Assembly: GCF_003545765.1 (NCBI RefSeq)
Contig: NZ_QXIO01000002.1
Location: 1 to 64,000 of the forward strand
Reading direction: 5' to 3'
Length of the DNA: 64,000 nt
Source of the DNA: Colwellia sp. RSH04
GTDB taxonomy: Bacteria > Pseudomonadota > Gammaproteobacteria > Enterobacterales > Alteromonadaceae
Positions 56,158 through 64,000 of this stretch are shown piece after piece; within the stretch, counting starts at the first letter, position 1, and each line of letters opens with the position of its first letter. The notes beneath the pieces are model-generated. The model was given only the letters and a program-made list of their open reading frames with translations. It was not told the DNA's origin and did not search any database. Both the position numbers and the translations under genes were made by a program.

Positions 56158-56212
56158 AATATTGTTGTGTTAATAATGATTATCTGAGGAATTATCAGAC
56201 ATCACAATATTT
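56158..56212. repeat. Nested inverted repeat in the sbcB/CNNM divergent gap
   Basis: Outer arms AAATATTGT/ACAATATTT (56158-56166 and 56204-56212) enclose a smaller TCTGA/TCAGA hairpin (56183-56187 and 56195-56199). It may be an operator or chance AT-rich symmetry. The 223-base gap shows nothing else. Confidence 0.35.
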
Positions 56213-56350
56213 ATTACCATCTATTTAAATTTTGTTATTTATTACTATGATGAATTTGTAATAAAAATTAACTATTCAATAGCTAACTTCAGTTGATATC
56301 ATGTTAATATCTTTTGAGATTATCTTTTCAGGTTACTAATAAATAACACT

Positions 56351-57397
56351 ATGTCTTTGCTTATCATTTATCTTCTCGTTGCTATTGGCGTTTCATTTCT
56401 TTGCTCAATTTTAGAAGCAGTGTTGCTGTCAGTAACGCCTACCTATGTTGCGCAAAAAGTCGCGGCTAAAGCGAGAGGTTCACAAATGCTCTCTAAGATC
56501 AAAGGTAACTTAGATCAATCAATTTCAAGTATCCTTATATTAAATACTTTCGCTCATACTATGGGGGCTGCTGGTGTCGGAGCACAGGCGATTAAACTAT
56601 TTGGAGAGCAAAAAGAAACACTTATTGCATTTTTGCTTACCTTAGCAATTTTGTACTTCTCTGAAATTATTCCGAAAACACTAGGCGCTACTTTTTGGCG
56701 AACATTAGCCATTCCATCGGCTTACATAATTTCTATATTAATAAAATTAGTGTATCCGCTAGTATGGCTTTCCTCTTTACTCACTCAATTATTTAGTAAA
56801 AAAGGGCAACCAATAAATAGTCGAGAAGAGTTAAAAGCACTAACAGCAATCAGTAAAAAATCAGGTAACTTAGATAACCAAGAAAGCCTGTTGTTAGAAA
56901 ATATTCTTCAAATGCGTGATACAAAAACACAAGAGATTTTAACGCCTAGAAGCGTTGTTCATGCTTTAGAACACAATGTTAGTATTAATGATGCGATTAC
57001 CAATATTAAAACGGCTAATTTTACGCGTATACCTATCTATGAAGATTCAATTGATAACATTACAGGCGTAATTATTAAAAATCATTTATACGAAGCTGAT
57101 AGGCAAGGGAAAGGAAAAGATACCATTTGTACTATTTCAACTAAAATTGGCCGTGTTTCTGAAAGCCTTCCTGTATTAGTTCTATTAGATTTATTTATAA
57201 AACGCCATGAACATATCTTTGTTGTAGAAGATCATTTTGGTCAAACTGCTGGTGTAGTTACATTAGAAGATGCGATTGAAACATTTTTAGGCCGAGAAAT
57301 AGTTGACGAAACGGATGAAGTGGCAGACTTACAAAAACTCGCTAAATCTAAATATAGAAAAAAATTAAAAAAAGAAAAATCTAATAGTTCTGATTAA
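56351..57397 (+). CDS. CNNM/CorC-type transporter with CBS domains
   Basis: A 348-residue protein with a DUF21 (CNNM) transmembrane domain at about 1-175 with four helices. A cytosolic pair of CBS domains lies at about 190-320 (ILTPRSVVHALEHNVSINDAITNI; VVEDHFGQTAGVVTLEDAIETFLGREIVDE). The tail is short and basic, without the extra CorC/HlyC C-terminal domain. Family members move or regulate Mg2+ and other divalent metals. Confidence 0.9.
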   Translation: MSLLIIYLLVAIGVSFLCSILEAVLLSVTPTYVAQKVAAKARGSQMLSKIKGNLDQSISSILILNTFAHTMGAAGVGAQAIKLFGEQKETLIAFLLTLAILYFSEIIPKTLGATFWRTLAIPSAYIISILIKLVYPLVWLSSLLTQLFSKKGQPINSREELKALTAISKKSGNLDNQESLLLENILQMRDTKTQEILTPRSVVHALEHNVSINDAITNIKTANFTRIPIYEDSIDNITGVIIKNHLYEADRQGKGKDTICTISTKIGRVSESLPVLVLLDLFIKRHEHIFVVEDHFGQTAGVVTLEDAIETFLGREIVDETDEVADLQKLAKSKYRKKLKKEKSNSSD

Positions 57398-57489
57398 TAG
57401 CAAAAGATTGACTATGTCAGAATAACCATTTTAATAATGTAAGTTCCCTAGGTAACTTAGTATTTTGTAAATTAAAGAGAGTATTGATT

Positions 57490-57744
57490 ATGAACCCTAT
57501 CTTACAAGTGTTAAAAGAGCAAAATGTGTCAGATGAAAAAGTAACTGAACTTTTTCAGGCGCTAACGGACAACCCAATGATGGCCATGTCGTTGATTGGT
57601 GAACTTGGCATTCCTGCAGAGAAATTACAAGCTTTAATGGGGTTAGTTATGACACAGCCTCAGTTGATTAAAGAAGCTGTTGAAGAATTAGGCTTAGATT
57701 TTTCAAAAGTAGAAGCAGCCAAAGAAAAATTAAATAATCCGTAA
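57490..57744 (+). CDS. DUF2999 family protein
   Basis: An 84-residue acidic helical protein starting at ATG 57490 (a TTG two codons upstream is less likely). The pattern MNPILQVLKEQNVSDEKV...LMGLVMTQPQLIKEAVEELGLDFSKVEAAK matches DUF2999, known from Shewanella- and Vibrio-type bacteria. Function unknown. Confidence 0.88.
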   Translation: MNPILQVLKEQNVSDEKVTELFQALTDNPMMAMSLIGELGIPAEKLQALMGLVMTQPQLIKEAVEELGLDFSKVEAAKEKLNNP

Positions 57745-57795
57745 GTATAGTTTTTTATCAATAAAACAATAAATTGAAAGAGTACTTTTAGTCTA

Positions 57796-58134
57796 ATGCA
57801 AAATTTAATAAATAAACTAGTTCAGGAACCAGAGCAAGTCAGCTTTAAAGAAGTTATTGACGTCATAGAAAAGCATTATGATTATGTTGGCAGTGATTTT
57901 AGTAATGGCACATTACATAATGATAAAGGGACAAATGAAGGTTCTTGTAAAATTTTTTATTTTGCAAAACTCAATAATCTGTCAGAACAACAAACATTAG
58001 CATGCTTTGGTGACTACTATCGTAAAGATGTATTACAAAATGCTGAGGGAAATGACCACGGTAATATTCGTAATTTTATGAAAACTGGCTGGGCTGGCGT
58101 TACATTTGATTCGATACCTCTCATTGTGAAGTAA
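57796..58134 (+). CDS. HopJ type III effector family protein
   Basis: A 112-residue protein with the HopJ pattern: F-x-EVIDVIEKHYDYVGSDFSNG, NEGSCKIFYFAKLNNLSEQQTLACFGDYYR, and HGNIRNFMKTGWAGVTFD. Despite the family name, homologues are widespread in bacteria without type III secretion and no such system is in this window, so a housekeeping role is more likely. It lies 51 bases after the DUF2999 gene. Confidence 0.88.
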   Translation: MQNLINKLVQEPEQVSFKEVIDVIEKHYDYVGSDFSNGTLHNDKGTNEGSCKIFYFAKLNNLSEQQTLACFGDYYRKDVLQNAEGNDHGNIRNFMKTGWAGVTFDSIPLIVK

Positions 58135-58170
58135 TGTTTCTTATTAACGACTTTTGTATACACAATTTAT

Positions 58171-58205
58171 AACGAATAACGAATAACGAATAACGAATAA
58201 CGAAT
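58171..58205 (+). repeat. Five tandem copies of AACGAAT
   Basis: Five perfect heptamer copies lie 25 bases upstream of the cyclophilin start, just before its AAAGGAAAA ribosome site. Copy-number change by slippage would alter promoter or leader spacing. Confidence 0.9.
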
Positions 58206-58229
58206 AAATAGAATAATAAAAGGAAAATC

Positions 58230-58910
58230 ATGAAACATATGTTAAGTAAGTATCAAATTCTTCTGCCGATATGCTTGGTCATCTTTTTGTCTGCTTGCTG
58301 CGGACCTGATCTAGCAATAAAGCGAGTACAGCAGTTTATAGCCTCTCAAAATATTGATAAAACTGATGCCAAATGGAAAACAAAATTAACGAAGCCAGAA
58401 CTGTTACCCTTTACAGAAGGAAAAACATATTTTTGGAACTTAGAAACTAGTGCAGGCATCATGAAAATTAGGCTATTGCATAAAGATGCGCCTATGCACG
58501 TTTCAAGTACTATTTATTTATCGAAACTCGGTTTTTATGATGATTTAACCTTTCATCGGGTTATTCCAGGATTTATGGCGCAAGGTGGAGACCCACTTGG
58601 AAATGGTCGCGGTAACCCAGGCTACAGGTATGCTGGTGAGTTTGATGGTAAAGCACGACATACAAAAGCAGGGATGTTAAGTATGGCAAATGCAGGCCCT
58701 AATACAGATGGTAGTCAGTTCTTTATTACTTTTAAACCAACAACATTTTTAGATGGTAAACATACTGTATTTGGTGAAGTTACCCAAGGATTAGAAACAA
58801 CATTGCAAGCGATTGAAAAACTTGGAAGTAGAAGAGGAAAGCCTACACAAGAAATAAAAATAATCAAAGCAACTATTCTCGTTGAAGATGAAGTGCAGGA
58901 TAAAGAGTAA
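58230..58910 (+). CDS. Lipoprotein peptidyl-prolyl cis-trans isomerase (cyclophilin)
   Basis: A 226-residue protein with a lipobox (LSAC, followed by CGPD). A complete cyclophilin domain lies at about 65-220: FHRVIPGFMAQGGDPLGNGRGNPGY, SMANAGPNTDGSQFFITF and LDGKHTVFGEVTQG, containing the catalytic Arg and the Phe/Gln binding residues. It assists folding of proteins in the periplasm. The leader holds the heptamer repeat. Confidence 0.92.
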   Translation: MKHMLSKYQILLPICLVIFLSACCGPDLAIKRVQQFIASQNIDKTDAKWKTKLTKPELLPFTEGKTYFWNLETSAGIMKIRLLHKDAPMHVSSTIYLSKLGFYDDLTFHRVIPGFMAQGGDPLGNGRGNPGYRYAGEFDGKARHTKAGMLSMANAGPNTDGSQFFITFKPTTFLDGKHTVFGEVTQGLETTLQAIEKLGSRRGKPTQEIKIIKATILVEDEVQDKE

Positions 58911-59025
58911 ACAATTCACTACATAGTTTTATACTCTTGTACAAATAATAATTAATTTATGATTGCATATTGGGTTCTATGTTAATATATTGTTACCATT
59001 ATTAAGTTGTGTTTTATGTTGTAGC

Positions 59026-59856
59026 ATGTATTTAAAATTTATTCGAAAAAATATATTATCAAATGATATTTGTACTCTAGCGTTATTTACTAACAATTTT
59101 TCTAAAAAAGTATGTTTAGGTTTAGCGCTATTACCTCTTATTGCTAGTTTCACTATAAAAGCTCAAACCATCGAAGTGTTAACTGAGCATTTACCGCCAT
59201 TTCAACAATTAAATGACGATGGTTCAATAGGTGGATATGCCACTGAAGTGATTCATCGTCTATTTGAAATAACGAAAGATGAAGCCAATATTAAGGTTGT
59301 GCCGTGGGCAAGGGCCTATGATAGAGCGCTCAATGAAAAGAACATCTTAATTTATTCAATTTCTCATACAGAAAGCAGACATGAACAATTTCATTGGGTT
59401 GGTGCTTTAAGGTATGAGCAATTTCATTTCTGGGGCTTAAACACTAACTTTTCACAACCTATTAGTGACCTTCAACAGTTGAAGAATATTTCTGTTGCTG
59501 CAACGAATGAACACAATTCTGAACAGTACTTAACTCAAAAGGGATTTAATAATGTTTATCGGGTTGTGAACAATGATCAACCAATACAAATGTTATTTAA
59601 TCACCGAGTAAATATGGTGTTAGGTAATAGCCTTATAATAAAAAGACAAGCACTTGATTTAGGTTTCCAAGACAGTTTGTTAATGCCTATTGCTAGTGCT
59701 CCTGCGCTTGATAATTCCCTTGATATTGCATTAAGTAAAAAATCTGACCCTGCCTTAGTTAAACGATTTAAACTCGCTTTTAAACAATTAAAAGATAGTG
59801 GTGAATTAGATAAGATTAAAACGAAATGGCAAATCAATGATGATGGTTTACTGTAA
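59026..59856 (+). CDS. Periplasmic solute-binding protein (family 3-type)
   Basis: A ~276-residue protein from ATG 59026; an upstream TTG at 58963 would add 21 hydrophobic residues, and neither start has a good ribosome site. The signal segment ends near KAQ. The mature part has the SBP_bac_3 pattern IEVLTEHLPPFQQLNDDGSIGGYATEVIHRLFE and VVPWARAYDRALNEKNILIYSISHTESR. No permease genes are adjacent. Orphan family-3 proteins with the PWARAY motif are common in marine gammaproteobacteria and may act as sensors or binding proteins. Confidence 0.82.
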   Translation: MYLKFIRKNILSNDICTLALFTNNFSKKVCLGLALLPLIASFTIKAQTIEVLTEHLPPFQQLNDDGSIGGYATEVIHRLFEITKDEANIKVVPWARAYDRALNEKNILIYSISHTESRHEQFHWVGALRYEQFHFWGLNTNFSQPISDLQQLKNISVAATNEHNSEQYLTQKGFNNVYRVVNNDQPIQMLFNHRVNMVLGNSLIIKRQALDLGFQDSLLMPIASAPALDNSLDIALSKKSDPALVKRFKLAFKQLKDSGELDKIKTKWQINDDGLL

Positions 59857-59883
59857 TCAGTCTTTATTTTTAGGTTTAACTTA

Positions 59884-60891
59884 ATGAATTTCATTAACGT
59901 AAATGATGATTATTCGCTCAGTATACAAACAATCGAAAAACCACTTTTAGCACCTGACGAGTGTCTAATAAAAGTTGCAGCAATAGGCGTTAATCGTGCT
60001 GATTTATTGCAAAGACAAGGTAAATACCCGGCGCCTAATGGGGAGTCGACCATTTTAGGATTAGAAGTCTGCGGAACTATCGTTGCGATTGGCTCATCTG
60101 TTAATCCATCAAACTTTAAAACTGGTAGCCTTATTTTTTGTTTAGTCCCAGGCGGTGGTTATGCTGAGTATGTGAAAGTTAAAGCTGAGCATTTATTACC
60201 CTTACCGAAAGACTTTACCGTAATTGAAGGAGCCGCTATTGCTGAAGTGTTTTTAACTGCTTATCAAAGCTTGTTCTTACTTGGTGATATTAAATCTATT
60301 ATCCACGATAAAAAGAAAGTTAATAAACAATGTCATGTATTGATACATGCTGGCGCAAGTGGTGTGGGTACGGCAGCTATACAGTTAGCTAAAGCACTTG
60401 GATGTAATGTAACAGTGACGGCTGGGAGCGATACTAAAGTTAAAGCGTGTCTTTCGTTAGGTGCTGATCATGCCATAAACTATCATAAAAATGATTTTGT
60501 ACTTTGGAGCAAAGAGCATTATCGAAATGGTTATGATGTCATCTTAGATGTTGTCGGTGGTAATTACCTACAAAAAAATATTGCTGTCTGCGCACTTGAT
60601 GGTTGTATTGTTATGCTAGCAATGCTTGGAGGTCGCTATAGTGATCCTGTAGATATAGCTAAGTTATTAAGTAAAAGAATTACCATTAAGGCCTCGACAT
60701 TAAGAAATCGTTCTGACGATTATAAATCAGCACTCATAAAAGCATTTAAAAACGATTTTATGTCGCTGTTGGCTGATAAAAAGATTAAGCCTGTTATAGA
60801 TACTTGCTATGCGTGGCAAAAGGTCGAACAGGCACATGATAAACTTCAAAGTAATCAAACTATAGGTAAAGTGGTACTTACTTTACCTTAG
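59884..60891 (+). CDS. Quinone oxidoreductase-like, zinc-independent MDR family
   Basis: A 335-residue medium-chain dehydrogenase/reductase. The N-terminal catalytic half has GVNRADLLQRQGKYPAPNG, characteristic of PIG3/QOR enzymes, and lacks the zinc-ligand Cys cluster. The NADPH-binding motif is HAGASGVGTAAIQLAKALG. It probably reduces quinones or related carbonyls. Its stop codon overlaps the stop of the convergent DUF808 gene by two bases. Confidence 0.9.
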   Translation: MNFINVNDDYSLSIQTIEKPLLAPDECLIKVAAIGVNRADLLQRQGKYPAPNGESTILGLEVCGTIVAIGSSVNPSNFKTGSLIFCLVPGGGYAEYVKVKAEHLLPLPKDFTVIEGAAIAEVFLTAYQSLFLLGDIKSIIHDKKKVNKQCHVLIHAGASGVGTAAIQLAKALGCNVTVTAGSDTKVKACLSLGADHAINYHKNDFVLWSKEHYRNGYDVILDVVGGNYLQKNIAVCALDGCIVMLAMLGGRYSDPVDIAKLLSKRITIKASTLRNRSDDYKSALIKAFKNDFMSLLADKKIKPVIDTCYAWQKVEQAHDKLQSNQTIGKVVLTLP

Positions 60892-61841
60892 CTCTTTGAC
60901 GGCTTCTTAAATATAGATGTGATTAAGGTTTGGGCAAAAACAAGAATAGCCCCTAGAGTAAAGCCTATTATTAAATCAATGAGTATCGGGGTCATTATTT
61001 TCAGCGTATTACCTATCATTGGTATGTTAACAACATTATCACTTAGTAAGTTGATATAAGGGGCTATTATGTGGATACCATGGCTTATCAATGAACCACC
61101 TACTAGCCACATTGCAATAGTTCCAGCTATGGCCAAAAACTTCATAAGTTTTGGGGCAAAGCTAAGCATAACTCTACCCAATTGACGCTTAAATTTAGAC
61201 CAAAGGTTTATCCCATTATCTTTTAATAACCTTAAGCCACCATCATCAATTTTTACAATACCAGCGACTAAGCCATAAACACCAACTGTCATTGCTAACG
61301 CAATAAAAGCTAAAACGATAATCTGCATTCCAATAGGTTTATCAGTTATCGTCCCTAGGGCGATAATTATAATTTCAGCAGATAAGATAAAGTCAGTTCT
61401 AATCGCACCTTTAATTTTTTCTTTTTCAAACTCTTGAATATCAACTTGAGTATCTTTAAGTGCAGCGACTAAATTTTTATGATCTTTTTGTACTTCATCT
61501 TTATGGACAAATTTATGCCAAACTTTTTCGAACCCTTCATAGCAAAGATAAGCACCTCCGATCATTAATAATGGTGTTATCAAAATGGGTAAAAAATAGC
61601 TTAACAACAGTGCGATAGGTACTAGTATAAACTTATTAATCAGTGAACCTTTAAATACAGCCCATACCACAGGTAACTCTCTATCTGCCTTTATACCGCC
61701 AGAAAGTTGTTCAGCATTAACGGCTAAGTCATCACCAAGTACTCCTGCGGTTTTTTTTGCTGCTACTTTCGATAACACCGCAACATCATCGAGTATAAGT
61801 GCAATATCGTCTAGTAAAGTGAGTAAACTAGCTCCTGCCAT
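60888..61841 (-). CDS. DUF808 inner-membrane protein (YedI-like)
   Basis: A 317-residue protein with the N-terminal family signature AGASLLTLLDDIALILDDVAVLSKVAAKKTAGVLGDDLAVNAEQL. About six membrane segments follow. The family is of unknown function, and the length and motif match E. coli YedI. Confidence 0.92.
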   Translation of the reverse strand: MAGASLLTLLDDIALILDDVAVLSKVAAKKTAGVLGDDLAVNAEQLSGGIKADRELPVVWAVFKGSLINKFILVPIALLLSYFLPILITPLLMIGGAYLCYEGFEKVWHKFVHKDEVQKDHKNLVAALKDTQVDIQEFEKEKIKGAIRTDFILSAEIIIIALGTITDKPIGMQIIVLAFIALAMTVGVYGLVAGIVKIDDGGLRLLKDNGINLWSKFKRQLGRVMLSFAPKLMKFLAIAGTIAMWLVGGSLISHGIHIIAPYINLLSDNVVNIPMIGNTLKIMTPILIDLIIGFTLGAILVFAQTLITSIFKKPSKS

Positions 61842-61912
61842 TATTATTTCCTGCTGATAAATTAAAGTAAATTAATCAATACTATATGAATCAAGGCTTA
61901 CTTGGTCAATGA

Positions 61913-62788
61913 CTATTGACTATTAGAGCGTCTTAAAAAAGTAGGACGTGAAATTTTGTGAAGAAGTAAAAATTTCAAGAAAACAAGTGCAATAACACTA
62001 AAACTACCACCTGAACTATACACTACTTCAGATTCATAAACGTGATCGTACTCTTCACTCTCTAACGGTAGCGCATACAGTGCGTTGTTATCATCAGAAT
62101 TATAGCTAACGACTAACTCATCATAATCAGCATCGTATAAATCAATCAGTACATCATATTCACCTGAGACAAAGCCTTGCTGTAAGGTTGTTTTTACTTC
62201 AAACTCATCTTCTTCAGATTGACCATATAGCGTAAATATGTCGGTTGAATAGTAATGAATCCAAGGTCCTCCGTTATGACTTAAGTAAAGCTCGGCATAA
62301 ACATTGGCGTAATTAATATAGTCGACTGGGTAATAATCTGCGTCAAAGATTATTGAGAAGCTTTGGTAATATCCATCATAATCTACATCTGTTAATAAAT
62401 AGCTGAAGGCATCATAAATACTATAACTATCATGATAAAAACTGTTGGACCGGGCATTTACCGATAGGTTATAGCGGCTTTTATTATCTTCTTTGTTTTC
62501 TATTACGTTATTACTAATAACTTTAGAGAGAGATTTTAGTCTTAAATGTTCTTCTCGGGTAAGCCCACTGTAGCTACTATTATCTTTGTTAAGTCTTTTT
62601 GTTGTAACTAAGACATCAGTGTTGTTAATTTGTCTTTTAAAGCTACCTTGCGAGTTAACTTTTATCGTTGTGCTATCAATTATATTTTGTTGTTCATGTG
62701 ATAGTACTAATGACTCAGCATTTACGTTGGTTGTTAAGTACATTAATAACATTGTGGTGGTAAAGGTTTTTGCAAGTAAATTAATCAT
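61913..62788 (-). CDS. Exported protein with C-terminal anchor (choice-of-anchor H type)
   Basis: A 291-residue protein with a signal peptide (about 1-24). The middle is Tyr/Asp-rich (SIYDAFSYLLTDVDYDGYYQSFSIIFDADYYP; SGEYDVLIDLYDADYDELV). A C-terminal SSGGSF motif, a hydrophobic helix and a basic tail form a GlyGly-CTERM-like signal. This fits the 'choice-of-anchor H' proteins of marine gammaproteobacteria. The role is unknown; it is probably displayed at the cell surface after rhombosortase-type processing. Confidence 0.75.
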   Translation of the reverse strand: MINLLAKTFTTTMLLMYLTTNVNAESLVLSHEQQNIIDSTTIKVNSQGSFKRQINNTDVLVTTKRLNKDNSSYSGLTREEHLRLKSLSKVISNNVIENKEDNKSRYNLSVNARSNSFYHDSYSIYDAFSYLLTDVDYDGYYQSFSIIFDADYYPVDYINYANVYAELYLSHNGGPWIHYYSTDIFTLYGQSEEDEFEVKTTLQQGFVSGEYDVLIDLYDADYDELVVSYNSDDNNALYALPLESEEYDHVYESEVVYSSGGSFSVIALVFLKFLLLHKISRPTFLRRSNSQ

Positions 62789-62918
62789 ATTAATACCTAA
62801 AAGCTATTTGAAGTAGATATGAGTTAATCATGACTAAACTGAATAAAAGCTGAACATAATAAAGTACAGTATTATATTCAGTTAATGTTCATCTACAAGA
62901 TGCTTTAATAAGTCATCA

Positions 62919-62948
62919 ACAATTATTGTAAATAACTTATATAAGTTA
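62919..62948. promoter_or_regulatory. Two adjacent palindromes before the PepSY/response regulator genes
   Basis: ACAATTATTGT (62919-62929) and TAACTTATATAAGTTA (62933-62948) are both perfect palindromes, 66-95 bases before the PepSY start. The response regulator encoded next may bind here and control its own operon; that is inference. Confidence 0.45.
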
Positions 62949-63013
62949 ACTTTCTTTAGCTTGGTTGATCTTTTACACTAGCTTGATACGTTAAGTTCTT
63001 TAAGGAGGTGTAG

Positions 63014-63340
63014 ATGAAACAAGTTGTGCAAAATAGTTATGTTGTTTTAATACTTTTATCCTGTTTTGTTTGTTCTTCTTTTTCACACGCTTTTAACGCA
63101 AATACTTTTGCTATGGGCGTTCAAGCTGAAAGTTCTGGCAATCAGTCAAAAAAATATGTGATTAAGAATACTCAACATGCTGCAAAAGTCGTGAAAAGCG
63201 CTTACGGCGGTAAAGTGTTAAAAGTAAAAAAACTGAATAGTAAAAATAGCCTTGCGTATCGGGTAAAATTAGTTCGAGAAAATGGTCATGTTATTTCAGT
63301 CGTTGTTGATGCAAAGTCAGGTCGAATAAAAGGTAAATAA
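63014..63340 (+). CDS. PepSY-domain exported protein
   Basis: A 108-residue protein with a signal peptide (about 1-26, SHA/FN). The C-terminal part is PepSY-like: AAKVVKSAYGGKVLKVKKLNS...YRVKLVRENGHVISVVVDAKSGRIKGK. PepSY proteins often accompany two-component systems and may modulate the sensor. An unusually strong AAGGAGGTG ribosome site precedes ATG 63014. The response regulator starts one base after its stop, so they are translationally coupled. Confidence 0.87.
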   Translation: MKQVVQNSYVVLILLSCFVCSSFSHAFNANTFAMGVQAESSGNQSKKYVIKNTQHAAKVVKSAYGGKVLKVKKLNSKNSLAYRVKLVRENGHVISVVVDAKSGRIKGK

Positions 63341-63341
63341 T

Positions 63342-64000
63342 ATGCGTTTGTTACTTGTTGAAGATGATATAAACCTACAGCAAAATTTAAAAATCACGCT
63401 AGAAAAATACGGTTATTCAGTGGATGTTGCTGATAATGGTGAAGATGGCTTGTTTCAGGCAACTGAATATGAATATGATGCAGCCATTATTGATGTAGGG
63501 TTACCAAAAATTGATGGCATTAGCCTGATAAAGTCAGTTCGCGAGCAAGATATTGGCTATCCGGTATTAATTTTAACAGCAAGAAATAATTGGCAAGATA
63601 AAGTGTCAGGTTTAGATTCAGGTGCCGATGATTATTTAACTAAACCTTTTCATAATGAAGAATTATTAGCACGTCTGAATGCATTAATTCGAAGAGCTGC
63701 TGGTAAAGCAAGCCCCATAATGACTAATGGTGCACTTTCAATTAACACCTCCAGCTTTGAAGTAAGCGTAAATGGTGAAGACATTTCTTTAAGTAGTTCG
63801 GAATATCGTCTACTTGAATACTTAATGCTCAACCAAAACCAAGTAAAATCAAAATCGGCGTTAACTGAACATATATATGATCAAGACTTTGACCTAGATT
63901 CAAATGTAATTGAAGTCTTTATAAGAAGGCTTCGTAAGAAGCTTGATCCCCAAGGGGATTATAATTTCATTGAAACACATCGAGGCGCTGGCTATCGTTT
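63342..64000 (+). CDS. OmpR/PhoP-type response regulator (3' end beyond the window)
   Basis: A response regulator starting ATG 63342 and still open at the window end after 219 codons, probably only a few short of completion. The receiver domain (1-~115) has the acidic pair EDD, phospho-acceptor Asp in AAIIDVGLPKIDG, Thr in ILTARN and Lys in YLTKPF. The winged-helix output domain (~125-219) ends HRGAGYRF. The pairing with an upstream PepSY protein resembles PhoP/QseB-type systems; a sensor kinase is expected just outside the window. Confidence 0.92.
   Translation, partial: MRLLLVEDDINLQQNLKITLEKYGYSVDVADNGEDGLFQATEYEYDAAIIDVGLPKIDGISLIKSVREQDIGYPVLILTARNNWQDKVSGLDSGADDYLTKPFHNEELLARLNALIRRAAGKASPIMTNGALSINTSSFEVSVNGEDISLSSSEYRLLEYLMLNQNQVKSKSALTEHIYDQDFDLDSNVIEVFIRRLRKKLDPQGDYNFIETHRGAGYR

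Noticed and set aside
57796-58134. HopJ family protein as evidence of type III secretion
   Set aside because: No secretion genes or chaperones are nearby, and the family is common in non-pathogens.

Overview
The window reads as a chromosomal segment of a marine, low-GC (roughly mid-to-upper 30s percent, judged by eye), facultatively respiring gammaproteobacterium. The closest fit is the Alteromonadales, most likely Colwelliaceae/Colwellia-like. This rests on family-level features: a pheS-pheT-ihfA order, ccoNOQP-fixH-ccoI-ccoS-fnr, DUF2999 and DUF1415 proteins, a large TonB receptor, TTG starts and GlyGly-CTERM-like anchors. The species call is inference; no rRNA or tRNA gene is present to test it.

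Layout. 1-76: right end of an IS3-type insertion sequence. 360-4084: pheS-pheT-ihfA (+). 4303-17366: about 13 kb entirely on the minus strand, read from high to low coordinates. It holds two paralogous exported sulfatases, an SUMF1/FGE-like lipoprotein, an eight-haem c-type cytochrome fused to TPRs, then a MoxR-DUF58-DUF4381-BatA-BatB-TPR-BatD operon. 17545-26133: a PafA-type phosphatase, a cation/proton antiporter, an Atm1-like ABC exporter, DUF1415, a short-inverted-repeat element (MITE-like), a LysE exporter, a membrane protein and a Bax-like glucosaminidase. 26155-28169: ttcA and uspE. 28269-28532: a second, different MITE-like element. 28605-38003: fnr, the complete cbb3 oxidase structural and assembly set, and a second FNR-type regulator, with a perfect FNR box between. 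38079-50692: housekeeping genes (mltD, gloB, SAM methyltransferase, TonB receptor, Nif3-like, ElyC/SanA-like, DUF4124, lysC behind a lysine riboswitch, glutathione peroxidase, hydroxyisobutyrate-dehydrogenase-like reductase). 50887-54615: a secreted collagenase-like metalloprotease with three VHL-beta-like repeats, eight calcium-type repeats and a membrane anchor. 54676-64000: sbcB, a CNNM/CorC protein, DUF2999, a HopJ family protein, a lipoprotein cyclophilin, a solute-binding protein, a quinone oxidoreductase, DUF808, a choice-of-anchor-type protein, and a PepSY protein followed by a response regulator cut by the window end.

How the parts work together. The micro-aerobic block is coherent: FNR senses oxygen, the perfect FNR site lies upstream of ccoN, and FixH/CcoI/CcoS/the SafE-like protein serve copper supply and assembly of the oxidase. 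The minus-strand sulfatase/FGE-like/octahaem/MoxR-Bat block is the best candidate for an undescribed system. Its FGE-like protein is predicted to be an exported lipoprotein and lacks the C-terminal cysteine pair of canonical FGE, yet it sits between Cys-type sulfatases and a translationally coupled multihaem cytochrome. No CRISPR array, phage module, tRNA or rRNA was seen.
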